DNA from: a virus
Length of the DNA: 64,000 nucleotides
Virus record (IMG/VR): IMGVR_UViG_3300006735_000023
Coordinates: 1-64,000 of that record
Strand: one strand, 5' to 3'
Shown: in pieces, positions 36,849 through 47,200 of the stretch
How positions within the stretch are numbered: the first letter of the stretch is position 1
How the letters are laid out: every line of letters begins with the position of its first letter
Notes under the pieces: model-generated
What the model was told of the DNA's origin: nothing
Database searches by the model: none
The model's input: the letters and a program-made list of their open reading frames with translations, nothing else
Translations under genes and position numbers: made by a program

Positions 36849-39800
36849 ATGGAAAAGATAATTAGAAAAATATCAAGAGAAAATTTATTAGGTGATAAAC
36901 TTAATTTAACACCTCCTGCGTTAAATCCTGAACCATTATTTCTTAATAATATTAATCCGTATCAGTGCACAGATCCAGATATGTCTTTTGAAGATTGTGA
37001 AACTACAATACTCGATCCACTCTTTATTATGGATGGTATCGATGGAATGATAGCCCAAGAGTATACCAATTTTATTTCTAAAGTATTCATAGATAACTTC
37101 CAACTAGGGACTTTTAATTGGGAACATTTTAGTAGTGAGTTTACTACAGGGATGTATTGGGATACTACACCACCTTGGGTAGAAAGTGCTGGTGACTATA
37201 GTATGAGAATACAACTTACAGACGCTTTCCAACCAACAGGATTTGTTTATGTGGGAACAAAAGGAAAAACAGTACTTGAGGCAGGTGCTAATTATAGAGT
37301 TTCTTTTACTCTTAGTACCGATGTACAATACATTAAAGACCAAATAACAGCAAGTATAAGTTCTACTTCAGTAATGTTATGGATAGAGAATCCAGAGTCT
37401 AATCTATTCTCTCTCTTGACCTGGTCAACTTTAGAAACTCCAGTATTTCCAGAACGTGATATATTAACCACAACTTTTACAGCCCCTGATGGGGGTGCTT
37501 ACGACTTTACCTTTTGGTTATACACAGGATGGTCAGTTTTAGGTTCTCAGGCACAAACTGGAGATTTTTGGTTATTTGATGATATTACCATATCTCTAGA
37601 AGATACCCAGTCTACTGAAAATAGTTTTACTAGTGTAAAAAGAGATGTCTTCGGCTTTTTTAAGTCATTCAATATTGAAGCAACCGAATATAATTTAAGA
37701 TTATATGAAAATAATATAAATAATTACCTTTTTATTGAACCTTTAGATGTTGATGAATTGGCTCTTGGTGCATACGGCAATCAACAAATAGATGAAGATA
37801 CAGGATTACAAACAGGTGTCTATACTCTTTCATCTCCACCTGAAGGAGTGGTACCTTTTTACTATCTAAGTTATAATTTATATGGTGCTTTGGTAACTAA
37901 TGTACAGGGTACAACAACAACTAACGATGGGTTTTTATATTGCCAAGCTCCTGATTTAGGACCATGGGATCCTAATGAAACATATTCACTAGGAGATGTA
38001 GTAGAGGATAGTGACGGTAAGATATGGTATTGTTCAGACATACCACAAAATAGTTGTGACCTTGATCCTCTTGACCCATCTTGTAGTTTAGGACAATGTG
38101 GTTGGATATCATGTCTTAATATAGTTTCATATAAAACAAGAAATATAAACCTGACTTTTCCTTTATACCAAGACATTAAAGATATGGGTATTTATACAGA
38201 TTTAATTTATCCAGGAATTGCGGAAGAGTGTAGTGGGTCAACAGAAACTTTAACTAAAGATTATAAATGTCCAGTACCTTATTTTATTAGTGATGGAGGT
38301 GAAGTTATTTTTTATGACAATCAAACAACTAGTGAAGTAAGAGTAGAAAGAAAATGTTGTGAAGATTATAGTGAATATGGGTTTGTGTGGTTTGAAGGTA
38401 AGTGCTATAAAGATTACGGATTACCAGGGGTCGGAGTAGGACTAGAACTATTCAATTTTACATACCCAACTTTATTTATAGGAAGAGGTGATAACCAACA
38501 ACTATTTGATGATGGACCCGTCCAAGTTATGGATGAAATCAGCTTAAATACTAGTAATTTAGGTACTATACTTAATTACGTAGGGGGGAGAAACTTAATA
38601 TACACTCCATTAGTTAGTGGACTAATCAATGGGGAAAAATATGTTATGAAGGCTAACCTAATAATGGATTATTATGATAATTCTACTTTAGCTGTTATAA
38701 AGTTAAGTGCAACAGGACAACTAGACCCTAATTGGGGATATGTTTGGTATCAAAATTTTGATTTAGGTAGTTCAGATATTTTACCACCTGTTACAGAAGG
38801 TCCACCTTGTATTGGAGGTAATGTGACACAGACAGTGCAGTACCTTTCTGCAAACAATCCAAATGGAGTTTTATTTACAACCACAACCAACTGTAACTCC
38901 GCAAATATGTCTAAATATGTCCAATTAGACCAAGGAGTAGAATATAGAATTCGTTTTGGATATATAGGATTAACTAACGGAAGTTCACCAGTCAGTGTCG
39001 CTAATCAATTAGGTAATAATGATATGTTTTTTGAAATAGAAGATATTGCTAATTCTACCTCTATGTTATTTGATACTTTTGGAGGTCCAGGATTTTATGA
39101 TAAAGAGTATCTATTTACCCCAATAGCTAGTGGAACCTATGCACTACAAATCGGTGTAACCAACCCAATGCCACCAGGAAATGGTCCTTTCGGTGATTAT
39201 GGTTTTGGTTTAGATTATTGGGCTTTAGACGAAAGACCATTTAGTTACACACAAGAAGAAAATGTAATTGTAGATGCGGTAAAAACATGGTCTAGTAATT
39301 CTGGAGACGTTGCAGACGGTACAACATCTATTCAGTTAGAAAGTATATTTACCCTAACCAACGCGTCTAATTTAAGTTTAAGATTAGTTTGTGATGTAAA
39401 AGAAGCTATAATAACAAATCCTTTATCTTTTGGTTTAACTATATCTGACATAAGTCTTAAAAAATATACAACACCTAATTTTTTAGGTTGTGAAAAAACT
39501 AACTTTCTTAATGAAGTTTCCAAAAACCTAGTTCTTACCGGTCAAACCATGTTTGACCCAGACGGTAATCCAAATACTCTTAATAGTTATTTGGCTGATA
39601 TACAATTTGACCAAGGTCAAGAAATCATAACTACTTCAGTTCCGTATGTTACAACAGTTAGTAATACAGATACTAGAATTTTTCCAGCCGCTGGTGCAGA
39701 AACTAGTGCTTTATGTGAACCTTCACAACTTGTAGTAGGGTGGCATTGTGTTCCCGAATATCCTTACCTAACTGGAGGAGTGGTACAAGTAGGTAATCCA

Positions 39801-40625
39801 GTAGCGGCTTGTGTGGCTTCAACGGTTATAATACCAGGTGTTACAATGTATGCTTCGGCACAACAATGTCTAAATAATAGTACTTGTAATTGGACCGCAG
39901 GGTGTACAGACTCAATAGCATATAATTATAATGAAGACGCTAATACTCCGTGTGTAGACCAAACATTACCAGGATATCCATTAACTTCAGTTCACAATGT
40001 AGAGGGAGATTGTTGTATATACCCAATATTTGGTTGTATGAATCCTTCTTCCTTACAATATGACCCTTTAGCAAATGAAGAAACAGGACAATCTTCTTGG
40101 TATCTAGGACAACAAATATTTAATGAGTTCGGTATGTTTGGAACATGTTCTTTCCCTGCAGGATGTTCAGATCCTATGGCTGATAATTACTCTCAACCAT
40201 CGGGAGCCCCAGACTTTGGTTGTGCACCATCTCTTGGTGTAAACGGTAATGTTGTGACTTGTACAGATTGTTTAGGAAATCCACCTTCATCATTATTTGG
40301 ACATCCACTTTATCCAGAAGCTATTTTACCAGGTACTATGGGTGATGTAAGTTGCTGTGAATATGATACTAGTGGAGACTTAGTTGCGGGTTGTACAGAC
40401 TTTACTGCCGTAAACTATGATCCATTAGCCCAACTAGATGATGGTAGTTGTAGTTATAGCACAACATGGACTGTTTGGTGTTGCGACTTTTTTGTAGTAG
40501 GACCATGTTGTTATGATGTTACCGTTACTACACAAGTAACATATCAAAGTATGATAGATTCATTTATGTGTTTTGATGACCTTGCTGATTGTAATGGTGG
40601 AGCATTTACTCCGTGTAATTGTTAA
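36849..40625 (+). CDS. Large Cys-repeat tail protein with jelly-roll-like domains
   Basis: 1258 residues. Residues about 80-252 form a probable jelly-roll carbohydrate-binding-type domain, ending LFDDITISLED. A second similar region (about 690-800, with YRIRFGYIGLTNGSSP) follows. The C-terminal 250 residues hold four GC-x-D/N type repeats: AGCTDSIAYNYNEDAN, FGCMNPSSLQYDPLAN, AGCSDPMADNYSQ and AGCTDFTAVNYDPLAQLDDG. The last matches the flavobacterial-type consensus best. The end (WCCDFFVVGPCCYD) adds more Cys. Such proteins need an oxidising environment or stabilise by metal or disulfides after release. The likely role is a tail fibre or adhesin; no enzyme motif was seen. Confidence 0.6.
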   Translation: MEKIIRKISRENLLGDKLNLTPPALNPEPLFLNNINPYQCTDPDMSFEDCETTILDPLFIMDGIDGMIAQEYTNFISKVFIDNFQLGTFNWEHFSSEFTTGMYWDTTPPWVESAGDYSMRIQLTDAFQPTGFVYVGTKGKTVLEAGANYRVSFTLSTDVQYIKDQITASISSTSVMLWIENPESNLFSLLTWSTLETPVFPERDILTTTFTAPDGGAYDFTFWLYTGWSVLGSQAQTGDFWLFDDITISLEDTQSTENSFTSVKRDVFGFFKSFNIEATEYNLRLYENNINNYLFIEPLDVDELALGAYGNQQIDEDTGLQTGVYTLSSPPEGVVPFYYLSYNLYGALVTNVQGTTTTNDGFLYCQAPDLGPWDPNETYSLGDVVEDSDGKIWYCSDIPQNSCDLDPLDPSCSLGQCGWISCLNIVSYKTRNINLTFPLYQDIKDMGIYTDLIYPGIAEECSGSTETLTKDYKCPVPYFISDGGEVIFYDNQTTSEVRVERKCCEDYSEYGFVWFEGKCYKDYGLPGVGVGLELFNFTYPTLFIGRGDNQQLFDDGPVQVMDEISLNTSNLGTILNYVGGRNLIYTPLVSGLINGEKYVMKANLIMDYYDNSTLAVIKLSATGQLDPNWGYVWYQNFDLGSSDILPPVTEGPPCIGGNVTQTVQYLSANNPNGVLFTTTTNCNSANMSKYVQLDQGVEYRIRFGYIGLTNGSSPVSVANQLGNNDMFFEIEDIANSTSMLFDTFGGPGFYDKEYLFTPIASGTYALQIGVTNPMPPGNGPFGDYGFGLDYWALDERPFSYTQEENVIVDAVKTWSSNSGDVADGTTSIQLESIFTLTNASNLSLRLVCDVKEAIITNPLSFGLTISDISLKKYTTPNFLGCEKTNFLNEVSKNLVLTGQTMFDPDGNPNTLNSYLADIQFDQGQEIITTSVPYVTTVSNTDTRIFPAAGAETSALCEPSQLVVGWHCVPEYPYLTGGVVQVGNPVAACVASTVIIPGVTMYASAQQCLNNSTCNWTAGCTDSIAYNYNEDANTPCVDQTLPGYPLTSVHNVEGDCCIYPIFGCMNPSSLQYDPLANEETGQSSWYLGQQIFNEFGMFGTCSFPAGCSDPMADNYSQPSGAPDFGCAPSLGVNGNVVTCTDCLGNPPSSLFGHPLYPEAILPGTMGDVSCCEYDTSGDLVAGCTDFTAVNYDPLAQLDDGSCSYSTTWTVWCCDFFVVGPCCYDVTVTTQVTYQSMIDSFMCFDDLADCNGGAFTPCNC

Positions 40626-40636
40626 AAAAATGAAAT

Positions 40637-41611
40637 ATGAAAATTGAAAAAAATAAAATAGGGTGTTTAGATAGTGAATCGTCAAATTACGATCCAACTT
40701 GTGGTATTGCTTGTGAAAGGTGTTGTATTAATGACGAGATGGATAAGGAGATTACTAAATTAATTAACCTTAAACGATATAGATATCAAGATGTTGAAAA
40801 TATAGATTACTCATTATATGCAGTAAAACATCTAGATAACCAACCTTTATTTAGGCTTAAAACTCAAGCAGAAGATTATGGATTACAAGTTGATTGTTTA
40901 GGGTACCATGTTCATAAAATTGATGAAATAAATTATTATATGGCTTGTAGTAGTCACGAAGAAGCAACAGAAGAAGCTGGGACCAAACCAACAGTCGAAG
41001 ATTTTATTGAAGAGGTGAATAACCAAGGAGTAATAGAATGGAAGAAGATGATTAATTATAAAAGACAAAGACAATACTGTGAAGAAAAACAAAAAGACGG
41101 ATATTTTTGGAATTTAAGAGAAAAGAAGTGTATGATAGAACCTCAAAAAAATGAAAGTTTAATCGGAAACTATCAAATACTTGGATATGTCGAAAATGTA
41201 CCAGTTTTTTACACATCTGGTGCGGCTTTATCATATGGACACTTAATAAAATGTGAAGGATATAATACATATAATATGAACGGGACTTTAGGTTATTTAC
41301 CGTGTAAAGAACAAAGAATTGCAACAACTAATAGAGGGGATGTATATTGTTTAGACGTACAGGAAAGAATAAATGAACAAATTCTATTTACCGCTTTGAG
41401 TCCAACAAATATAAAAACTTATGGTGAAATGTGTTGTATGGAGTGGAATCATAAGGGATATAATTGGAATGGTAGTGGGTGTATTAAAAACGAAAAACCT
41501 TTAACCTGGTCTTGCGTAGAAGAATTAACAACTCAAATCTATAATGGAACTGGAGAATATAAAACTTTTGAGGAATGTTATAATTCCTGTGAGGTAAATA
41601 AAATAAAATAA
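40637..41611 (+). CDS. Hypothetical Cys-rich protein with a single GC-D repeat
   Basis: 324 residues. The N-terminus reads KIGCLDSESSNYDPTCGIAC, a GC-x-D...NYDP unit close to the repeats in the neighbouring genes, followed by ERCC. Later segments are Lys- and Tyr-rich with scattered Cys (CMIEPQKNESL, KCEGYNTYNMNG), and the end is CVEELTTQIYNGTGEYKTFE then CYNSCEVNKIK. The start is ATG 40637; a six-codon mini-ORF (ATG 40630 to TGA 40647) overlaps it in another frame. It may be a cap or spacer in the same disulfide-rich fibre. No family recognised. Confidence 0.55.
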   Translation: MKIEKNKIGCLDSESSNYDPTCGIACERCCINDEMDKEITKLINLKRYRYQDVENIDYSLYAVKHLDNQPLFRLKTQAEDYGLQVDCLGYHVHKIDEINYYMACSSHEEATEEAGTKPTVEDFIEEVNNQGVIEWKKMINYKRQRQYCEEKQKDGYFWNLREKKCMIEPQKNESLIGNYQILGYVENVPVFYTSGAALSYGHLIKCEGYNTYNMNGTLGYLPCKEQRIATTNRGDVYCLDVQERINEQILFTALSPTNIKTYGEMCCMEWNHKGYNWNGSGCIKNEKPLTWSCVEELTTQIYNGTGEYKTFEECYNSCEVNKIK

Positions 41612-41615
41612 TAAC

Positions 41616-43352
41616 ATGGCACAAGCAGGATGTACTGAACTTTCACTTTCTTTTGATTTCGCCAATCTATTATCGACGGTGCAAACTAATGCAGGAGGTA
41701 ATGGGACTAGTATATGGGTTGATTATTCAGTACAATCAGCTTTTTGGGGAAATTGGGGAACTTATACAGACGGTGTATGGAATTTCTTTAGTGCGTTATA
41801 TATGCAAAACGTTACTACTTACATGCAACTTTATAATGGTCCTATTTTAGAAGATGATGTTAAACATATTGACCAGAATGGAGGTGTGAATAATTACAAT
41901 TATGAGTTATATTATTTTGATTCTGGTGTGTTAACTCCCTTTCATCCATTTAATAATGGTACGTTATTGGCCCCACAAACATATCTTATAAGAATAACCA
42001 GTACTCAAAATACAGGAGATAATGGAAACGCGTGTGTTTATAATTACTCTTTTGTAATTAATAATAGTCAAACCTTTATCCCTCTTACCTTAGGTAATGA
42101 TACTTGGGCAAATTCTTGGGGATGTATTGACCCAAGTGCTACAAATTACCTTTCTTCTTTTAACGCAGATAATAATGGTTGTGATTATGATGTAGTGGAT
42201 GATATTCCTGGATGTACCACTAATACTGCTTGTAATTTTAACATTGATGCTAATATAGATGATGGTAGTTGTGATTATACATGTTATGGATGTACAGACA
42301 GTAACGCCACCAATTTTAGTACCAGTGCAACAATACCATGTAACGGTACATTTAGTTTCTGCCTTAACATAAATCAACCCAACTGTTGTTGTGTATACGG
42401 AAATAATGAAGTTTTTGGATGTACAGACCAGTATGCCGCAAATTTTAACTCCTTAGCTACAATTGAAGATGGAACCTGTAGTTATCCAACTATTGGTTGT
42501 ACCAATCCAGAGGCAGACAACTTTAATCCTTTATACACTGAAGATGATGGTTCATGTAGTATAGGTGGATGTATGGATGGATTAGCTTCAAATTTTAATC
42601 CTAATGCTACTTTTGATAACGGTACTTGTATATATGATGATTGTGTATATGGTTGTACAGAACCAACAGCCTCAAACTATAAACCTTCAGCCACTTGTGA
42701 TGATGGTTCGTGTTATGGGGGTTGTTGTGGGACAGACTCTACGGGGGCGTATCTTATAACAGGTTTTACACAAAGTAAGATTAATAATATTAAATTCGCT
42801 GGTAAAGCATATTCTGAAACTTGTGCAGACCCTAGTTGTACAAATGAGGTGGATTGTATAGGAAATGGAGCTGGACAATGTAACTCTGTATGGGGGTTTA
42901 ATAATATTACGGTAGCAACTACAGATCCTGATATAACTGCTAAGTATGGTGTAAATCCTTATTATCCATTACAAATGAGGGTGCCTTCTTTAGGTATAAC
43001 AGATGGTTGGACACAAATAACACCGGGAATAGTAACAGCTTATACAATAAATAATATATTTTATTGGGACTATTCTAGTGATACAGGTCTTAATAAATAC
43101 GGAAATAATCAAGTAACTCCCGTTTTTACTAGGTTTGCCGTTAGAATGAAAAATTGTTGTCCAGGATGTTTATATCCAGATATCAAAGAAGAGTGGACAA
43201 TGGGACACGTTTTCCCTCCACAAATAGAAAATAATGTATTTATAGATAGAGGAATTGCTTCTGTGTTTGAAGAACATTATAGAATAACAGAAATTAATAG
43301 ATTAGAAGATTTTGACTTTTATCAAGGAGGGTATTTTAATCTTATTAACTAA
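41616..43352 (+). CDS. Tail protein with seven tandem GCTD-NYNP-DDGSC repeats
   Basis: 578 residues. Residues 1-165 are beta-rich and may mediate attachment to the tail. Residues 169-367 are seven consecutive Cys/Asp repeats such as FGCTDQYAANFNSLATIEDG and GGCMDGLASNFNPNATFDNG, each about 25-38 residues with a Cys at each end and acidic residues between. After these comes one CADPSCTNEVDC module (about 403-426), then a C-terminal domain (about 430-578) ending near YYRITEINRLEDFDFYQGGY-type text. The repeats resemble those of secreted adhesins of marine Bacteroidota, and with the adjacent proteins they probably build the distal cell-binding part. The receptor is unknown. Confidence 0.65.
   Translation: MAQAGCTELSLSFDFANLLSTVQTNAGGNGTSIWVDYSVQSAFWGNWGTYTDGVWNFFSALYMQNVTTYMQLYNGPILEDDVKHIDQNGGVNNYNYELYYFDSGVLTPFHPFNNGTLLAPQTYLIRITSTQNTGDNGNACVYNYSFVINNSQTFIPLTLGNDTWANSWGCIDPSATNYLSSFNADNNGCDYDVVDDIPGCTTNTACNFNIDANIDDGSCDYTCYGCTDSNATNFSTSATIPCNGTFSFCLNINQPNCCCVYGNNEVFGCTDQYAANFNSLATIEDGTCSYPTIGCTNPEADNFNPLYTEDDGSCSIGGCMDGLASNFNPNATFDNGTCIYDDCVYGCTEPTASNYKPSATCDDGSCYGGCCGTDSTGAYLITGFTQSKINNIKFAGKAYSETCADPSCTNEVDCIGNGAGQCNSVWGFNNITVATTDPDITAKYGVNPYYPLQMRVPSLGITDGWTQITPGIVTAYTINNIFYWDYSSDTGLNKYGNNQVTPVFTRFAVRMKNCCPGCLYPDIKEEWTMGHVFPPQIENNVFIDRGIASVFEEHYRITEINRLEDFDFYQGGYFNLIN
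42117..42716 (+). repeat. Seven tandem Cys/Asp protein repeats (GCTD...NYNP...DDGSC type)
   Basis: Units begin near 42120, 42210, 42289, 42418, 42499, 42568 and 42652. The shared pattern is GC-[TIM]-[DTNE]-xx-A-x-N-[YF]-N, then D-[DN]-G-[ST]-C. The DNA copies differ by many synonymous changes, so this is an old protein-level repeat, not recent duplication. Confidence 0.85.
42822..42893 (+). repeat. CADPSCTNEVDC Cys module, copy 3
   Basis: Encodes CADPSCTNEVDC followed by IGNGAGQCNSVW. It shares the module with two copies in the 30533 gene, about 8 kb away. Confidence 0.8.
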
Positions 43353-43370
43353 AAAAAAATTAATTAATAG

Positions 43371-44261
43371 ATGGCAACAGGTAATTATGGAATAAAAAGA
43401 CCCGCAGACGTTTCCCCGTCAGACATGGAAATGTTTTTGCATTATACACCAAGTAGAGATTCTAATTTTACAGACTCTTTTACAAAATTAGATCCAGGTA
43501 CATATATAAAACAATACTCAACCCCTTCAGATGCAGGAAGTAGTGGTATTGGAATCCTCGAGGGGATGTATAATTTAAGTTTAGATCCGGCAATATTTAA
43601 CTCTAGAGGAATATATACAATTTATATTCGTCCTCGACAAATTATTAAACAAATTGTAGATTGTGGTAATTTAGCCGCATTACCTGAGGTTAAAGGTATC
43701 GTCTTAGACCAGAGTAATTTAATTGGTGAAGCCACAAATGGTGGTTTAGTTGGTTATAGAATAGAGTATTATGATAGTGCCGGTCAAAAATTAAGAAATT
43801 TCTTTAGGATTATTACCTCTTCTAATCTTTGTGAACCAGTTAATCAACAACTTTCTAACACAACACAGAAGGCAATTAGATATAATTTTAACGATGGAGG
43901 GTCATTACTATTTTTAACTTTAACACCTAGTTCTGCACCCAACGTAAAACCAAATGCTGAACCTTTCATAGGTAGTCCAGGGCAACAAATATCGATATCA
44001 AATACTTTTTTTAATCCAATCTCAATAGAAATTGAGTTAGGAGAATACGATTTCGATAGTTTAGGTACTGGATTATTCGGGAATCAAACAAAATCCATTC
44101 AAGATGGAATATACACGATTTATAACGGAGATAATGACATATATAGACAATATAATTTATATGAAATTAAAGATAACTTTAATGAGTCTTTATATGAAAT
44201 TAGAGAACAAAGAACTACGATAGATACAACTAAAAACTTTATTGATATAACTTCATTATAA
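43371..44261 (+). CDS. Hypothetical structural protein (296 aa)
   Basis: Unrecognised. An N-terminal segment (NYGIKRPADVSPSDMEMFLH) is followed by a beta-rich body with YTIYIRPRQIIKQIVDCGN and GYRIEYYDSAGQKLRNFFR, then a C-terminal TTIDTTKNFIDITSL. The stop overlaps the start of the next gene by one base (TAATG), so the two are probably translationally coupled. Gene order places it directly before the gpI/gp7-like wedge protein, where a wedge-associated or fibre-attachment protein would fit. No catalytic motif is seen. Confidence 0.6.
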   Translation: MATGNYGIKRPADVSPSDMEMFLHYTPSRDSNFTDSFTKLDPGTYIKQYSTPSDAGSSGIGILEGMYNLSLDPAIFNSRGIYTIYIRPRQIIKQIVDCGNLAALPEVKGIVLDQSNLIGEATNGGLVGYRIEYYDSAGQKLRNFFRIITSSNLCEPVNQQLSNTTQKAIRYNFNDGGSLLFLTLTPSSAPNVKPNAEPFIGSPGQQISISNTFFNPISIEIELGEYDFDSLGTGLFGNQTKSIQDGIYTIYNGDNDIYRQYNLYEIKDNFNESLYEIREQRTTIDTTKNFIDITSL

Positions 44262-47200
44262 TGGCATATAAAAAAATAATAGGAAATTACCAGTCTAACG
44301 CAGACTTTTCCCCAAATCTGATAGGATATCAGATAGTACAGGGACAGCTTACCCTATTATCTAATTTTTATACGTCGTCAACGAATACCCCTAAAACTAC
44401 ACAATACTACGCCACTGAAAATTTTAACCAACCGGTTAATCTAAATTCACTTTCTATAACTGCGTCACAATCTAAAAGATTATTAGATAATAATCTTAAA
44501 TTAGTACTTAATTTAGATAGAAGTGATCTTTTTAACTATACATTATTTGGTAGTTTAAGGGAACACATCAAAGCAAGTCTTACAAGTATAATTAAAAAAT
44601 GGCCGGCTTCATTATATATTGACAAATATGTTAGTGGTAGTACACTAAACACAGTTTTAGAATATAGATACGTTAGTGCGACGGACAGCGCATACTTCAA
44701 AATCCCAGTATCGGCAATACATAATAAATTTCAGATAAATATTAAAAATAATCCTAACACATACCAAGGTTGGAATGGAATAAAAATGATGAGTCAAGAT
44801 TTTTATAAATATAATCTTGTATATCCGATATCATCCTCAGTTAGTGCTGATGGAACGTATGTGGGTAACTCACCTGGATTTTTTAGTAACACACAAGAAC
44901 ATCAAGTTATAGCTTTTACGGGTACAACCCCACAATCACCTAATTACATACATTTCAAAGTTAAGGGTAATCCATTTACCGGTACTACTTTAGGTATTTT
45001 ATCGGATAACTTCCATATTAAACCTAAAACGTTATATAAAGAACAGTTTTATGATAAATTAGGTAGTTTAGATGGATTTTTACTTAACAGAAATGTTACA
45101 CCAATTTACACTTCAGAATTTAAGGTACCTACTGAAGGACCTACAGGTACTTTTACACTAATACCACGTAAATTTACATGGCCAACGACAGACGGATATA
45201 ATATTGATATTGATACAACTACATATGGTAGTTATGTAACTAACTTAATGAATTTGGCAGACTCTTATGACGAGTATAAAACAGATTTAGTTTCTAGATT
45301 TTTTACAACAGACGCAATTAAAGAATTTGATACAGATGATAGAAGAGTACAAAAATTATTAAGAATTTACGGTAGAGAATTTGATGAAGTTAAAAAATAC
45401 ATAGATGGTTTAGCTTATGCAAATACAGTAAGTTATAATAAGAGTAATAATATTCCAGATAGATTAGTTAAAAATTTCGCAAGAACTTTAGGATTTGAAA
45501 CAATAGATTTTGCCGACCAAAGTAAGGTAATGGAGGCCTTTTTCGGAGGTACTAATGAAACAGTATTTTCCGGTACTTCAGTGGGTATGACTCCAGTACA
45601 ATTTGATATTGAACTGTGGAGAAGAATTATAATTAATGCGGGGTACCTATATAAAGGTAAGGGAACAAGGAAGATTATTGAATTTTTCCTAAGATTCATA
45701 GGGGCACCAACATCTCTTATAGAACTCAATGAATATGTCTACACAGTAAAAGGAAAACTAGACACCAAACAAGTGGGTATTGCTTTATCACATTTATTAG
45801 GGGAGGCTCCCGAGGGTGAAGTATCACTATTTAATGGATTGGAAATTCCTATGGATACGGATGGTTATCCAGAAGTACTCCCACCATCTGACGATTACTA
45901 CTTTCAAATGAAAGGTGGTTGGTACCAAACAACAAGTTATAACGGGGCGAATAACCCTCATATGGGTCCATATGATGCTGGACAAGAATACTTTAATAGA
46001 TTTAGGTGTTTTACCGAAATAACTGGACAGACAGTAACTATACCTTCAGAGATAACGGGTACAATAGGTCCAGAGTCATTTGTGGCGGTGTTAGTTTCTA
46101 ATGAGGCAGGTCAAGACACCAACTTTCAACTGATAAAAAATGCAGGGGGGTTAGGTTATGTTAATTCTAGAGGGGATGGAGGTATAGGAGCTGGAAATAC
46201 TCCCGGAGCTTGTGACCCAACCAATCCTTTAACATTCTGTACATACAATACAGTAAGTGACGCGGTTAATTATGGAAATGCGGCAGTATTTGTTTTTGAA
46301 CACATAGGGGCAGATATTCCAGCAAATATGCAACAATTAGCAAAGGAGTTATACGATGCAGGATACGCAGTTTTAACAATAAGTAATCAGGCAACAAATT
46401 CCTTATACCCAATAAACTCTACATCAGACCATTTTGTCGGTGAAGAATGGGGATTCCTAGAGAATCCTTTATTAGATCCATTAAACCCACTCAGTCAAGG
46501 ATGGGTTAGTTATGGTTCAACTACACAACTTTATGGACAGAACATAGATTCTGTAATATCAGAGGCAACAATTTTATCTTACAACGATATACCTAATGAA
46601 ACAAATATAAACGCCGCTTATCTATATAACACTAATGGAGGAAGATGGGTACACTGTCAAAATCCGAATCTTTATCAAGCACCCGTTCTATTTGCGAACA
46701 TTATGGATTTTTTAACCATGAGAAGTGAACAATACAGGGACTACTTTAGATTTGAGTGGAGTGGTACGTATGAAGAAGAAATATATGTTTCATGTCCTGG
46801 GTTTACACTGTCTCCTCAAGTAGATAATAAAAAATCTTGGATTGTATCTTCTGGAGATACTCTAAACGTTGAAAGAGAATGGCATCTTAGTGATTCTGAT
46901 ACAACAACAACTAATGGAAGAAGAGATACCTTATATTATGTGGGGGATGACGAAAGATTGGTATTAAACACAAAAATGGTTGATGCGCATCTTAACGTGG
47001 CTAAAGGTATTGAACATGATATGTACACATATAATAAATTAAGTGGTTTTCCTATAACACTTAAGTTTGATTATCTTGACCACATTGATGAAAATTTATG
47101 GCCAGTAGTTGGTGAAAATGTGTATACCTCTCGAGGTTATAATAGACAAAATTTAGGTACTAACATATACTATGGTTCTTCTTTAAGTGCTGCAGGGTTT

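Noticed and set aside
46050-46720. Functional glutamine amidotransferase in the wedge protein
   Set aside because: The segment has alpha/beta character, but I see no nucleophile-elbow Cys with a matching His-Glu pair; only the fold is a possibility.
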